A stretch of 27,781 bases of DNA from NCBI GenBank assembly GCA_020438525.1, contig JAGQUL010000209.1, positions 1 through 27,781 of the forward strand, in the 5' to 3' direction. Of this stretch, positions 21,601 through 27,781 are shown in pieces. Source of the DNA: Thermoleophilia bacterium (GTDB taxonomy: Bacteria > Actinomycetota > Thermoleophilia > Gaiellales > SKUG01). The notes under the pieces were generated by a model, which saw only the letters and a program-made list of their open reading frames with translations, did not search any database and was not told the origin of the DNA. Positions within the stretch are counted from its first letter, which is position 1. Every line of letters starts with the position of its first letter. Position numbers and translations under genes: made by a program.

Positions 21601-22053
21601 ATGGCGGATGGTGGATACAAGCGGTGTAGTCGATGCGGACGCGACCTGCCGACCTCGTCATTCAGCCGAGATAAGAATCGGCTTCGTGCGAATTGCCGCG
21701 ACTGTGCGCGCGATGTTTGGCGAAACTGGTACTCGAAGCCAGAGAATCGCGAGCGCCACATCAAGCACAACGGCGGCACCAGCAAGCGACTAATCGAGCG
21801 AAACCAGCGGTACCTGCTTACGTATCTATCGAAGCATCCATGTGTCGATTGCGGGGTGGCTGACGTGCGCGTGCTTGAGTTCGACCATGTCCGTGGAGTG
21901 AAGGTTGCGGACGTGGCCTCGACCGTTTCCCGTGGGTGGTCGATTCGGAGAATCGAAGCCGAGATCGACAAGTGCGACGTCGTCTGTGCGAATTGTCATC
22001 GCATACGCACCGGTGACCGGGCAGGGTACTATCGCCATGTCAATGGCGCGTAG
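21601..22053 (+). CDS. zinc-ribbon HNH endonuclease-like protein
   Basis: Encodes 150 residues. An N-terminal zinc knuckle set (C9, C12, C32, C35) is followed by a basic linker, then CVDCG (C81, C84), the catalytic-type LEFDHVRG (D95, H96) and CANCHR (C129, C132, H133), the usual layout of HNH proteins with structural zinc. Base composition is low for the window (line 21781 counts 31 G/C of 60), which suggests transfer. The stop codon TAG at 22051-22053 lies inside tRNA-Val, a 10-nt overlap on the same strand. Many homologues of this small family are chromosomal orphans of unknown target; whether it cuts DNA here is not known. Confidence 0.8.
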   Translation: MADGGYKRCSRCGRDLPTSSFSRDKNRLRANCRDCARDVWRNWYSKPENRERHIKHNGGTSKRLIERNQRYLLTYLSKHPCVDCGVADVRVLEFDHVRGVKVADVASTVSRGWSIRRIEAEIDKCDVVCANCHRIRTGDRAGYYRHVNGA

Positions 22054-22115
22054 CTCAGCGGGAGAGCGCTCGGTTTACACCCGAGAGGTCGCGGGTTCGA
22101 CACCCGCCGCGCCAA
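22044..22115 (+). tRNA. tRNA-Val (anticodon TAC)
   Basis: 72 nt fold completely: acceptor TGGCGCG/CGCGCCA (T1-A72), D-arm GCTC/GAGC, anticodon arm CTCGG-TTTACAC-CCGAG with anticodon TAC, a 5-nt variable loop, T-arm GCGGG-TTCGACA-CCCGC, and discriminator A at 22115. CCA is not encoded. The first 10 nt overlap the end of the HNH gene, and a CDS starts 6 nt after its 3' end. Confidence 0.95.
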
Positions 22116-22120
22116 TCGAG

Positions 22121-22627
22121 ATGTCACTTCGCAGCTTCATGATGGGCGGGCCGTGGCGGGCGCGCTTGGCGTTCAACCTGTGGCCGTGCATCCGCGGCAC
22201 GGGCGGGCGGGTCACGCACGTCGCGCCGGACTGGAGCGAGCTTGCGGTGCGCCTCCCGCTCAATTGGCGCACGCGCAACTACGTCGGCACCACCTACGGC
22301 GGCAGCATGTACGCAGCGCTCGACCCGTACCTCATGCTGATGCTGATCCAGCGCCTCGGGCCCGGATACGTGGTGTGGGACAAGGCCGCGAGCATCCGCT
22401 TCCGCAGGCCCGGTCGCTCCACGCTGACCGCCACGTTCCGCGTCGGCGACGACGAGCTGGCCGAGCTGCGCGAGCTCGTGGACCTCGAAGGCGGCCGCGT
22501 GGACTGGGTGCGATCGATCGACCTCGTCGACGAGCACGGCGAGGTGCACGCCACCGTGGAGAAGGTGCTCTACGTGGCGACACGCGCGGCCGACCGGGAG
22601 CGTCGAGCGGGCCGTTCGACCAGCTGA
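22121..22627 (+). CDS. DUF4442 hotdog-fold protein
   Basis: Encodes 168 residues, starting MSLRSFMMGGPWRARLAFNL. The sequence is a clear DUF4442 protein: FNLWPCIRGTGGRVTHVAPD near the start, WRTRNYVGTTYGGSMYAALD in the middle, and YVVWDKAASIRFRRPGRSTL. The family has the hotdog fold of acyl-CoA thioesterases and is taken to act on acyl thioesters; the substrate is unknown. ATG 22121 is preferred over the internal ATGs at 22139 and 22142 from family length. There is no good ribosome site and the gene starts 6 nt after tRNA-Val, so it is probably translated from RNA released by tRNA 3' processing, or has a promoter inside the tRNA gene. Confidence 0.88.
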   Translation: MSLRSFMMGGPWRARLAFNLWPCIRGTGGRVTHVAPDWSELAVRLPLNWRTRNYVGTTYGGSMYAALDPYLMLMLIQRLGPGYVVWDKAASIRFRRPGRSTLTATFRVGDDELAELRELVDLEGGRVDWVRSIDLVDEHGEVHATVEKVLYVATRAADRERRAGRSTS

Positions 22628-22665
22628 CCGGCGCGCTGCGGCCTCGCATCGGCCGGGATCGGGGC

Positions 22666-22671
22666 TACAGT
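22666..22671 (+). promoter_or_regulatory. -10 box of the 127-aa gene
   Basis: TACAGT, framed by GGG and CCC. The start codon ATG 22702 is 30 nt further on, with a GAGGG ribosome site between, so this message would carry a short leader. Confidence 0.4.
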
Positions 22672-22701
22672 CCCGGGCGGTTCGTGCCGAGGGATCACCT
22701 G

Positions 22702-23085
22702 ATGGACGACGAACTGAGGATCCTGCACGAGGCGATGGTGCTCAAGGACCGGCTGCGCGTGCTCGCGGAGCTGCAGTCCACCTGCTGGGAGGAGCTGCTC
22801 GCACGCGGCTTCGACCAGGGCATCGCCGAGCAGCTGCTCGTCGAGTGGTCGCGCAACGCCTACGGCATGACCTTCCGTGCGCTGCCGGAGCCGCAGCTCG
22901 AGCAGGACCTCGACGACCTCCTCGGCCCGGCGCAGCCCGCCGGTCCGGCCGCCGCCGGCGACGATCCGACCAGCGTTCCGCCCGGCGAGCCCTGGCTGCA
23001 GCTGGTCGACGACGTCGACGCCGAGCTCGACGCCCGACGCGAGAGCACGGGCCGCGACGACTCCGAAGGCCGCGACGCCGCCTGA
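22702..23085 (+). CDS. hypothetical 127-aa protein
   Basis: From ATG 22702, with GAGGG at a fitting distance, it reads MDDELRILHEAMVLKDRLRV and continues as a helical, acidic domain to about residue 75 (ELQSTCWEELLARGFDQGIA, WSRNAYGMTFRALPEP), then a Pro/Ala/Gly linker and an acidic end. An in-frame GTG at 22684 is the alternative start. No membrane span or known motif is seen. It is followed 9 nt later by a hairpin. Function unknown. Confidence 0.7.
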   Translation: MDDELRILHEAMVLKDRLRVLAELQSTCWEELLARGFDQGIAEQLLVEWSRNAYGMTFRALPEPQLEQDLDDLLGPAQPAGPAAAGDDPTSVPPGEPWLQLVDDVDAELDARRESTGRDDSEGRDAA

Positions 23086-23094
23086 CCGCAAGCC

Positions 23095-23109
23095 GCCTCG
23101 CGTCGAGGC
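23095..23109 (+). terminator. hairpin after the 127-aa gene
   Basis: GCCTCG-CGT-CGAGGC, a perfect 6-bp stem starting 9 nt after the stop, in the 59-nt gap before the end of the convergent GGDEF/HD-GYP gene. Confidence 0.5.
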
Positions 23110-23144
23110 AACCTTCCGAGCCCGCCGGCGACGGGGGCTGCTGC

Positions 23145-25505
23145 TCAGGCCGCAGCGGCGAAGTCGTCGCCGTCGTCCACCGCAGTGGGGTCGACGACCT
23201 CCTCGGCGCGGCGGAACTCCGGATCCACCGTGACGAGCTCCTCGTCGGGCTCGTGCTGCTCCTGCGCCGGCGCCGTGCGCGCCGCCAGCTCGACCGCCTG
23301 CGGATCGATCGCCCGCGCCTTGAGCGCCTGCAGGAACGCGCGAACCACGTCGGCGTCGAACTGCACGCCGGCACCCGCCACGATCTCGTTGATCGCCTTG
23401 AGCGGCGACAGCGCCGGTCGGTAGGACCGCGAGCTGGTCATCGCATCGAAGGTATCCGCCACGGCGAGCACGCGCGCGCCGTCGGGGATCGCGTCGCCGA
23501 CGAGGTTGTGCGGGTAGCCGCCGCCGTCGACGCGCTCGTGGTGGCTCACCACCCACGGCACGATCTCCTCGGGCGCCACGCCGGCGATCATGCGGGCGCC
23601 GAGCACGGGATGCTGCTGCATCTCCTTCCACTCGGCCTCGCTCAGCTTGGCGCTCTTGCGCAGCGTGCTGTCGCGCACGCCGATCTTGCCCACGTCGTGG
23701 AGCAGGCCCGCCACGCGCAGCAGCTCGAGCCGGTCGGGCGACCAGCCGAGCTGGGTCGCGATCGCCACGCTGTAGCGCGACACGTTCTCGGAGTGGCGCG
23801 CGGTGTACGCATCACGCGCGTCGAGCGCGCGGGCGAGCGCGAGCACCGCGCGCAGGCGGGCGTTGCGCTCCATCAGCTCGAGGCGCTCGTCGGCGCTCAG
23901 CACCTTCACGACCTCGGGGTCGTAGCAGGTGATCGACGCCTTGCCGTTCAGCTTGCCCCAGTAGAGCGTGCCGTTGGCGACCTGCACCAGCTCGTGCCCT
24001 TCGGACGCGTCGGCCGGTGCGGCGGCGATCCCCATCGTGAGCGTGGGGCGGATCGACGACAGCGGGCGAAGCTCGCCGACCGCCGCTGCAACCCGCTCCG
24101 CGAGCTCGCGTGCCTGCGCCTTGTCGGCGCCCGGAACGGCGATCGCGAACTCGTCGCCACCGTTGCGGAAGAACAGCTCGCCACCGGTCAGCGTGCGACG
24201 GATCACCCACGCGATCTCCTGCAGGTAGCGATCGCCTTCGGCGTGCGAGAACGAGTCGTTGAGCAGCCCGAAGTCGTCCACGTCGAACACGATCAGGGCG
24301 ATCGGTCGGCCGGCAGCGAGCGACCGCTCGACCTCCTCGGGAACGAGCTCCTGGAACATCCGATGGCTGAGCGCATGGGTGAGGTGGTCGGTGTCGGAGG
24401 TCCGCGCAGACCGGATCGCGCTGATCGCGACCAGCGTGCAGCGCGCGAGCAGCAGCGCGCCCAGCACCGCCAGCACGCCGTGCGACGCGATCCCGTCGCC
24501 GGCGCGCGTGGACGCCGTGGTGGCGAGCACCCCGCCGAGCAGGGCGAACGGCACGAGCGACACCAGCAGCTCCCACGTGGTGGAGCGCTCCATCAGCGGC
24601 AGGTGTGCACCGTTCGCCGACGCGGTGCGTCGAAGCGCCGCGCCGAACCCGATCGCCGCCATGCCGAGCAGCCAGCCCAGCGCCACCACCGGCAGCGTGC
24701 CGGAGCTGAGCACCGTGTCTCGCCACGCGTCGTCGATGCCGCCGTGCCCCACGCCCTTGAGCGCCATCCCGAGGTCGCTCGCCACGAGCCCGCCGAGGCC
24801 GAACGTCGCGAGCAGCTCCGTGCCGCGGATGTCCTCGCGCCCGACCTGGCTCAGCACGGTCACCACCGCCACCAGCAGCAGCGTGCCGAGCGCCGGCGTG
24901 GCGAGCATCGTGACGCGATCGATCGTGCCTTCCGCGGCCGACGTGCCGAGCAGCGCGCTCGACAGGATCGTCCGCCACGACACGACGTATGCGAGCACCG
25001 CGACGCACGCCAGGTCGAGCAGCGTGCCGATCGTGGCGGTGGGAGAGAGTCGACGTACCCAGTGCAGCACCCCGATCGTGCCGAACAGCAGCATCGCGGC
25101 GTGCGCGATCGCGCCGATCAGCGGCGTGGCACCGGATGCGGCGGCGCCGCCCGGCAGCAGCACCACGAGCGACGACACCGACGCAGCGCCGGCCGCCAGG
25201 CCCACGAACACCCAGCCGGTCACGTCGCGACGCGGCAGGTCGCGTCGCCGTGACACGCCGAGCGCAAGCCACGACGACAGCAGCGCCGGCACGACCATCA
25301 CGAGCACGCCGAGCAGCTCGTTGGTCGAGGGCGGCAGGAAGCCACGGATCGCGAACCACACGATCGAGAGCGCAGCCATGACCAGCACGAGCGGTGCCGC
25401 GAACGGAACGCGGGCGACGTCGGCCGAGGGCACGGCGATCGAAGGCGTGGGCGCAGGCAGTGCGTCCACGTGGCCTGTGGGCTGATGGGCCATCACGCGC
25501 GACAT
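23145..25505 (-). CDS. membrane GGDEF plus HD-GYP cyclic-di-GMP enzyme
   Basis: Encodes 786 residues from ATG 25505 (25493 is an alternative). About ten hydrophobic segments fill residues 30-370, a multi-pass sensor region. The GGDEF domain has the metal residues in VFDVDDF and an intact GGDEF at 449-453; the usual RxxD product-inhibition site upstream is replaced (LTGG). The HD-GYP domain has HSENVSRYS, the metal pair H603/D604 in LLHDVGKIG, HHERVDGGGYP with GYP at 663-665, and YRPALSP, all conserved. It could make c-di-GMP with one domain and hydrolyse it with the other; which dominates cannot be told. A Glu/Asp-rich tail ends the protein. No promoter is clear. Confidence 0.93.
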   Translation of the reverse strand: MSRVMAHQPTGHVDALPAPTPSIAVPSADVARVPFAAPLVLVMAALSIVWFAIRGFLPPSTNELLGVLVMVVPALLSSWLALGVSRRRDLPRRDVTGWVFVGLAAGAASVSSLVVLLPGGAAASGATPLIGAIAHAAMLLFGTIGVLHWVRRLSPTATIGTLLDLACVAVLAYVVSWRTILSSALLGTSAAEGTIDRVTMLATPALGTLLLVAVVTVLSQVGREDIRGTELLATFGLGGLVASDLGMALKGVGHGGIDDAWRDTVLSSGTLPVVALGWLLGMAAIGFGAALRRTASANGAHLPLMERSTTWELLVSLVPFALLGGVLATTASTRAGDGIASHGVLAVLGALLLARCTLVAISAIRSARTSDTDHLTHALSHRMFQELVPEEVERSLAAGRPIALIVFDVDDFGLLNDSFSHAEGDRYLQEIAWVIRRTLTGGELFFRNGGDEFAIAVPGADKAQARELAERVAAAVGELRPLSSIRPTLTMGIAAAPADASEGHELVQVANGTLYWGKLNGKASITCYDPEVVKVLSADERLELMERNARLRAVLALARALDARDAYTARHSENVSRYSVAIATQLGWSPDRLELLRVAGLLHDVGKIGVRDSTLRKSAKLSEAEWKEMQQHPVLGARMIAGVAPEEIVPWVVSHHERVDGGGYPHNLVGDAIPDGARVLAVADTFDAMTSSRSYRPALSPLKAINEIVAGAGVQFDADVVRAFLQALKARAIDPQAVELAARTAPAQEQHEPDEELVTVDPEFRRAEEVVDPTAVDDGDDFAAAA

Positions 25506-25576
25506 CGGCCTGAGCAGGCAAAACCTTGAGGTCAACGTGACGGGCGCGCGCGTCGCGCGCGTGCGAGGCGTGCGCG

Positions 25577-25582
25577 TAGGAT
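25577..25582 (+). promoter_or_regulatory. -10 box of the glycosyltransferase gene
   Basis: TAGGAT, 8 nt before ATG 25591. TGCGCG and CGTGCA flank it as an inverted pair with one G-T pair. Confidence 0.45.
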
Positions 25583-25590
25583 GGTCGTGC

Positions 25591-26604
25591 ATGGCTCCCG
25601 ATGTCTCCGTCATCGTCGTCACCTGGAACGCACGCGACCACGTCGATCCGTGCCTGCAGGCCGTGCTCGAAGCGGGCGGGGCCGGTGTCGAGGCGGAGCT
25701 CGTCGTCGTCGACAATGCCTCCACCGACGACACGGCGCGACACGTTCGCGACACCTTCCCGACGGTGCGCGTGGTGGAGACCGGTCGAAACGGCGGCATG
25801 GCTGCGGGCAACAACGCCGGCATGCTGGCGGCCGATCCCGCGAGCCGTGCGTTCCTGCTGCTCAACTCCGATGCCTACCTGCACGACGGTGCGATCGCCA
25901 CCATGCTCGAGCGGCTCGACGACGAGCCGGCCGGAACCGTTGCGGCCGTGGTCCCCGCGCTCGAGAACGAGGACGGATCCCCGCAGCGCTCCGTGCGTGG
26001 ATTTCCGACGCTCTGGCGGTACGCGACCGAGCTGCTGTACCTGCGTCGTCTGGCGCCGCGATCGCGTGCGTTCAACGCGTTCTACGGCGGCGGGCTCGAC
26101 CTGTCGCGGCCGCAGCGGATCGACTGGGCGACCGGAGCGTGCCTGCTCGTGCCGCGCGACGCGGTGGATGCGGTCGGGCTGATGGACGAGGCGTACTTCA
26201 TGTACGGCGAGGAGGTCGACTGGCTGCGCCGGATGGCGCAGGCCGGTCGTGGCGTGTGCTGGGAGCCGCGCGCCACGGCGACCCACCTGGGCGGCGGATC
26301 CGCGCGCAGCGACTGGGGAAGCCTGTACCAGCGACAGCTCGCCAACCACGTGCGCTACATGGCGCGCTGCGAATCACCGCGCGCCGCACGGCGGCTGCGG
26401 CGGCTGCTCGTGTGGTCGATGCGCCTGCGCGCTGCGACGTGGCACGTGGCGGCGACGCTCGTGCCCGGCAGTGGCCGATCCGTGCGCCGCGATCGTGCCC
26501 GGGCGTTCGCCCAGGGCGCGCGCACGGTCGCCGCGATCGACCCGGCAGCGGTGGATCCGCCCGTCGTGCCCGAGTGGCCGGCGACGGGTGCCCTGCAACG
26601 CTGA
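25591..26604 (+). CDS. family 2 glycosyltransferase (rhamnosyltransferase-like)
   Basis: Encodes 337 residues. The GT-A fold is seen from residue 4: VSVIVVTWNARDHVDPCLQA, VVVDNASTDDT (D41), GRNGGMAAGNNAGM, the metal-binding LLLNSDAYL (D94), then TGACLLVPRDAVDAVGLMDE and FMYGEEVDWLRR, with the acceptor-site acidic residues E207, E208 and D210. This set is that of WbbL-type rhamnosyltransferases that work on wall or capsule polysaccharide at the cytoplasmic membrane face. The C-terminal 80 residues are basic and may touch the membrane. No other sugar gene is next to it, so the acceptor is unknown. Probably leaderless. Confidence 0.92.
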   Translation: MAPDVSVIVVTWNARDHVDPCLQAVLEAGGAGVEAELVVVDNASTDDTARHVRDTFPTVRVVETGRNGGMAAGNNAGMLAADPASRAFLLLNSDAYLHDGAIATMLERLDDEPAGTVAAVVPALENEDGSPQRSVRGFPTLWRYATELLYLRRLAPRSRAFNAFYGGGLDLSRPQRIDWATGACLLVPRDAVDAVGLMDEAYFMYGEEVDWLRRMAQAGRGVCWEPRATATHLGGGSARSDWGSLYQRQLANHVRYMARCESPRAARRLRRLLVWSMRLRAATWHVAATLVPGSGRSVRRDRARAFAQGARTVAAIDPAAVDPPVVPEWPATGALQR

Positions 26605-26613
26605 CGCCCTGCG

Positions 26614-26628
26614 GCCCGATATCCGGGC
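26614..26628 (+). terminator. weak hairpin after the glycosyltransferase
   Basis: GCCCG-ATATC-CGGGC, 9 nt past the stop codon, no T-tract. The 100-nt gap to the next gene holds nothing else visible except its ribosome site. Confidence 0.3.
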
Positions 26629-26704
26629 AGGACGACGTGTGGACCGGGACTTCCACGCGCATGCACCGCCGGACGGGGCGAGTGCAGGGACGTAAAGGGA
26701 CGAC

Positions 26705-27781
26705 ATGAGTGGCATCGGATCGACGAGCAGCGTCACGCTGCCGAGCGCGCAGAGCCTGTTCGGCGCTGCCGGCGGCACCGCATCGACGACCCCCGTGGCG
26801 GGGCCGACGGTCAGCGGAGTAGGGGGGACGACGACCCTGCCGAGCGCGGCACCGACGGATTTCTACGGTACCAACCCGACGCCGCTCGACCAGCCGCATC
26901 CGCAATACCCGGGCCTGATCCAGTCGCACGTGGCGGTGCTGCAGGCGATCGGCACGCCCTCCGCGATCATCCAGCAGATCAGCGACCAGCGCCCGCAGGC
27001 GGAGTACATCGACCGCTACATCCAGGGCGAGATCATGCAGAACCCGGAGGGGTGGGACGACGTGGTCGGCAACCCGCGCGGCACCGCGCGCGCCGGGCTG
27101 CAGCAGCTCATCCCGGGCGTGCAGCTTCCCGCACCGGGGCAGGGCAACACCGGCTACATGCCCGACGGGTCGCCGGTGAGCGGCGTGAACGTTCCCGGCC
27201 TGTCCACGCCGACCGGTCCGGTGCTCGATCCCACGACCGGGATGCCGAGCACCAGCGGTGGCGCGGAGGGCCTGATCAAGGGCCTCGTCTGGGCCGGCGT
27301 GGCAGTGGGCATCGGGCTGATCGGCTGGAAGCTCTTCAAGGGCAAGGGCAGCTCGAAGGCGACCGAGGACGCGATCAACGGGATTCGCAACCTGACCGGC
27401 AACGGCGGCGCCGGCTGGGGCGCGGGCGAGGTCGGCAATCACCTCGACGACCTGGCGAAGCTCGTGAGCTCCGGCAAGGCCAAGCCTGAGGAGCTCGCAG
27501 CCGCGTACCGCACGCTGCAGCTGAGCCAGTTCGCCGCCGGTGGCGGTCTCGTGAGCGACATCGCGAGCACGAGTGCGAACACGGTTCGTGCAGCGACGCT
27601 CGACTCGATCGCGCGCGGGTTCGGGCCCGCCGACGGGAGCGTGATGAGCATCGTGCACTCGTCGATCCTCGGCAACGTGCCGTTCAAGGATGCTGCGGAG
27701 TTCTCGCTCGCAAGCCGCGGCATGGGCGTGCTCGAGAAGGCCGTCGCGACCGGGCAGCTCGGCGAGCTGGCCACCGCGCGC
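26705..27781 (+). CDS. unknown protein with one central hydrophobic segment, 3' end outside the window
   Basis: ATG 26705 follows AAAGGGA at a good distance and the frame stays open for all 359 codons to the right edge. The first ~60 residues are Ser/Thr/Gly/Pro-rich and probably disordered (MSGIGSTSSVTLPSAQSLFG). A helical part follows (HVAVLQAIGTPSAIIQQISD), another disordered stretch, then one hydrophobic segment at about residues 193-212 (GLIKGLVWAGVAVGIGLIGW) followed by KLFKGKG, and an Ala/Gly/Leu-rich helical part. No signal peptide is visible, so the hydrophobic segment may be a single internal anchor. G/C-ending codon bias is strong. I do not recognise a family. Confidence 0.75.
   Translation, partial: MSGIGSTSSVTLPSAQSLFGAAGGTASTTPVAGPTVSGVGGTTTLPSAAPTDFYGTNPTPLDQPHPQYPGLIQSHVAVLQAIGTPSAIIQQISDQRPQAEYIDRYIQGEIMQNPEGWDDVVGNPRGTARAGLQQLIPGVQLPAPGQGNTGYMPDGSPVSGVNVPGLSTPTGPVLDPTTGMPSTSGGAEGLIKGLVWAGVAVGIGLIGWKLFKGKGSSKATEDAINGIRNLTGNGGAGWGAGEVGNHLDDLAKLVSSGKAKPEELAAAYRTLQLSQFAAGGGLVSDIASTSANTVRAATLDSIARGFGPADGSVMSIVHSSILGNVPFKDAAEFSLASRGMGVLEKAVATGQLGELATAR

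Noticed and set aside
19798..25253. Several other long frames opposite the membrane-protein and GGDEF/HD-GYP genes
   Set aside because: They are mirror frames rich in Arg, Gly and Ala without motifs; the named genes on the other strand carry intact domain motifs.

Overview
The window reads as chromosome of a high-GC actinobacterium. Codons are strongly G/C-ending (one line inside the chemotaxis receptor, 18181-18240, counts 47 G/C of 60), many genes start directly behind a TANNNT -10 box with no leader, and there are a CU044_5270-like partner of an ECF sigma factor and a DUF4442 protein. The mix of multi-pass GGDEF/HD-GYP proteins, chemotaxis receptor and leaderless starts would suit Thermoleophilia/Solirubrobacterales, but that placement is inference.

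Layout. (1) 1-3484 looks like the right end of a genomic island: an MmeI-like restriction-modification enzyme running off the left edge, a small helical partner, a divergent 92-aa gene, then a two-gene unit (67-aa HTH-like protein plus a 395-aa protein with a nucleoside-2-deoxyribosyltransferase-like C-terminus). It ends at a displaced 3' half of tRNA-Glu, a typical attachment-site scar. Base composition is lower here (line 2161 counts 32 G/C of 60). A decayed tyrosine-integrase N-terminus lies just beyond, suggesting a second, older element. (2) 3900-8343 holds small unknown genes, a serine-hydrolase lipoprotein, a zinc-ribbon protein, and an ECF sigma factor with a membrane partner. (3) 8407-12631 is a zinc-homeostasis cluster: ZIP importer translationally coupled to a YibE/F protein, a divergent Fur-family regulator (Zur), one Zur-like operator between them, and a His-rich CDF exporter. 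(4) 12789-16336 carries a large cell-wall-anchored surface protein (four ~178-aa modules, collagen-like stalk, LPFTG signal) and a LuxR-type response regulator. (5) 16501-21075 holds a CDF transporter with three C-terminal domains, a methyl-accepting chemotaxis protein and an eight-helix membrane protein. (6) 21163-22627 holds a NYN/PIN-like protein, a low-GC HNH protein whose stop codon lies inside tRNA-Val(TAC), and a DUF4442 protein. (7) 22702-27781 holds a small unknown gene, a GGDEF + HD-GYP cyclic-di-GMP enzyme, a family-2 glycosyltransferase and an unknown gene open at the right edge.

The strongest leads are the island with its candidate defence pair, the Zur-controlled ZIP-YibE/F unit, the modular surface protein, and the recurrent leaderless promoters whose -10 boxes are sometimes flanked by short inverted arms. 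All calls come from reading the sequence; no database search was possible.
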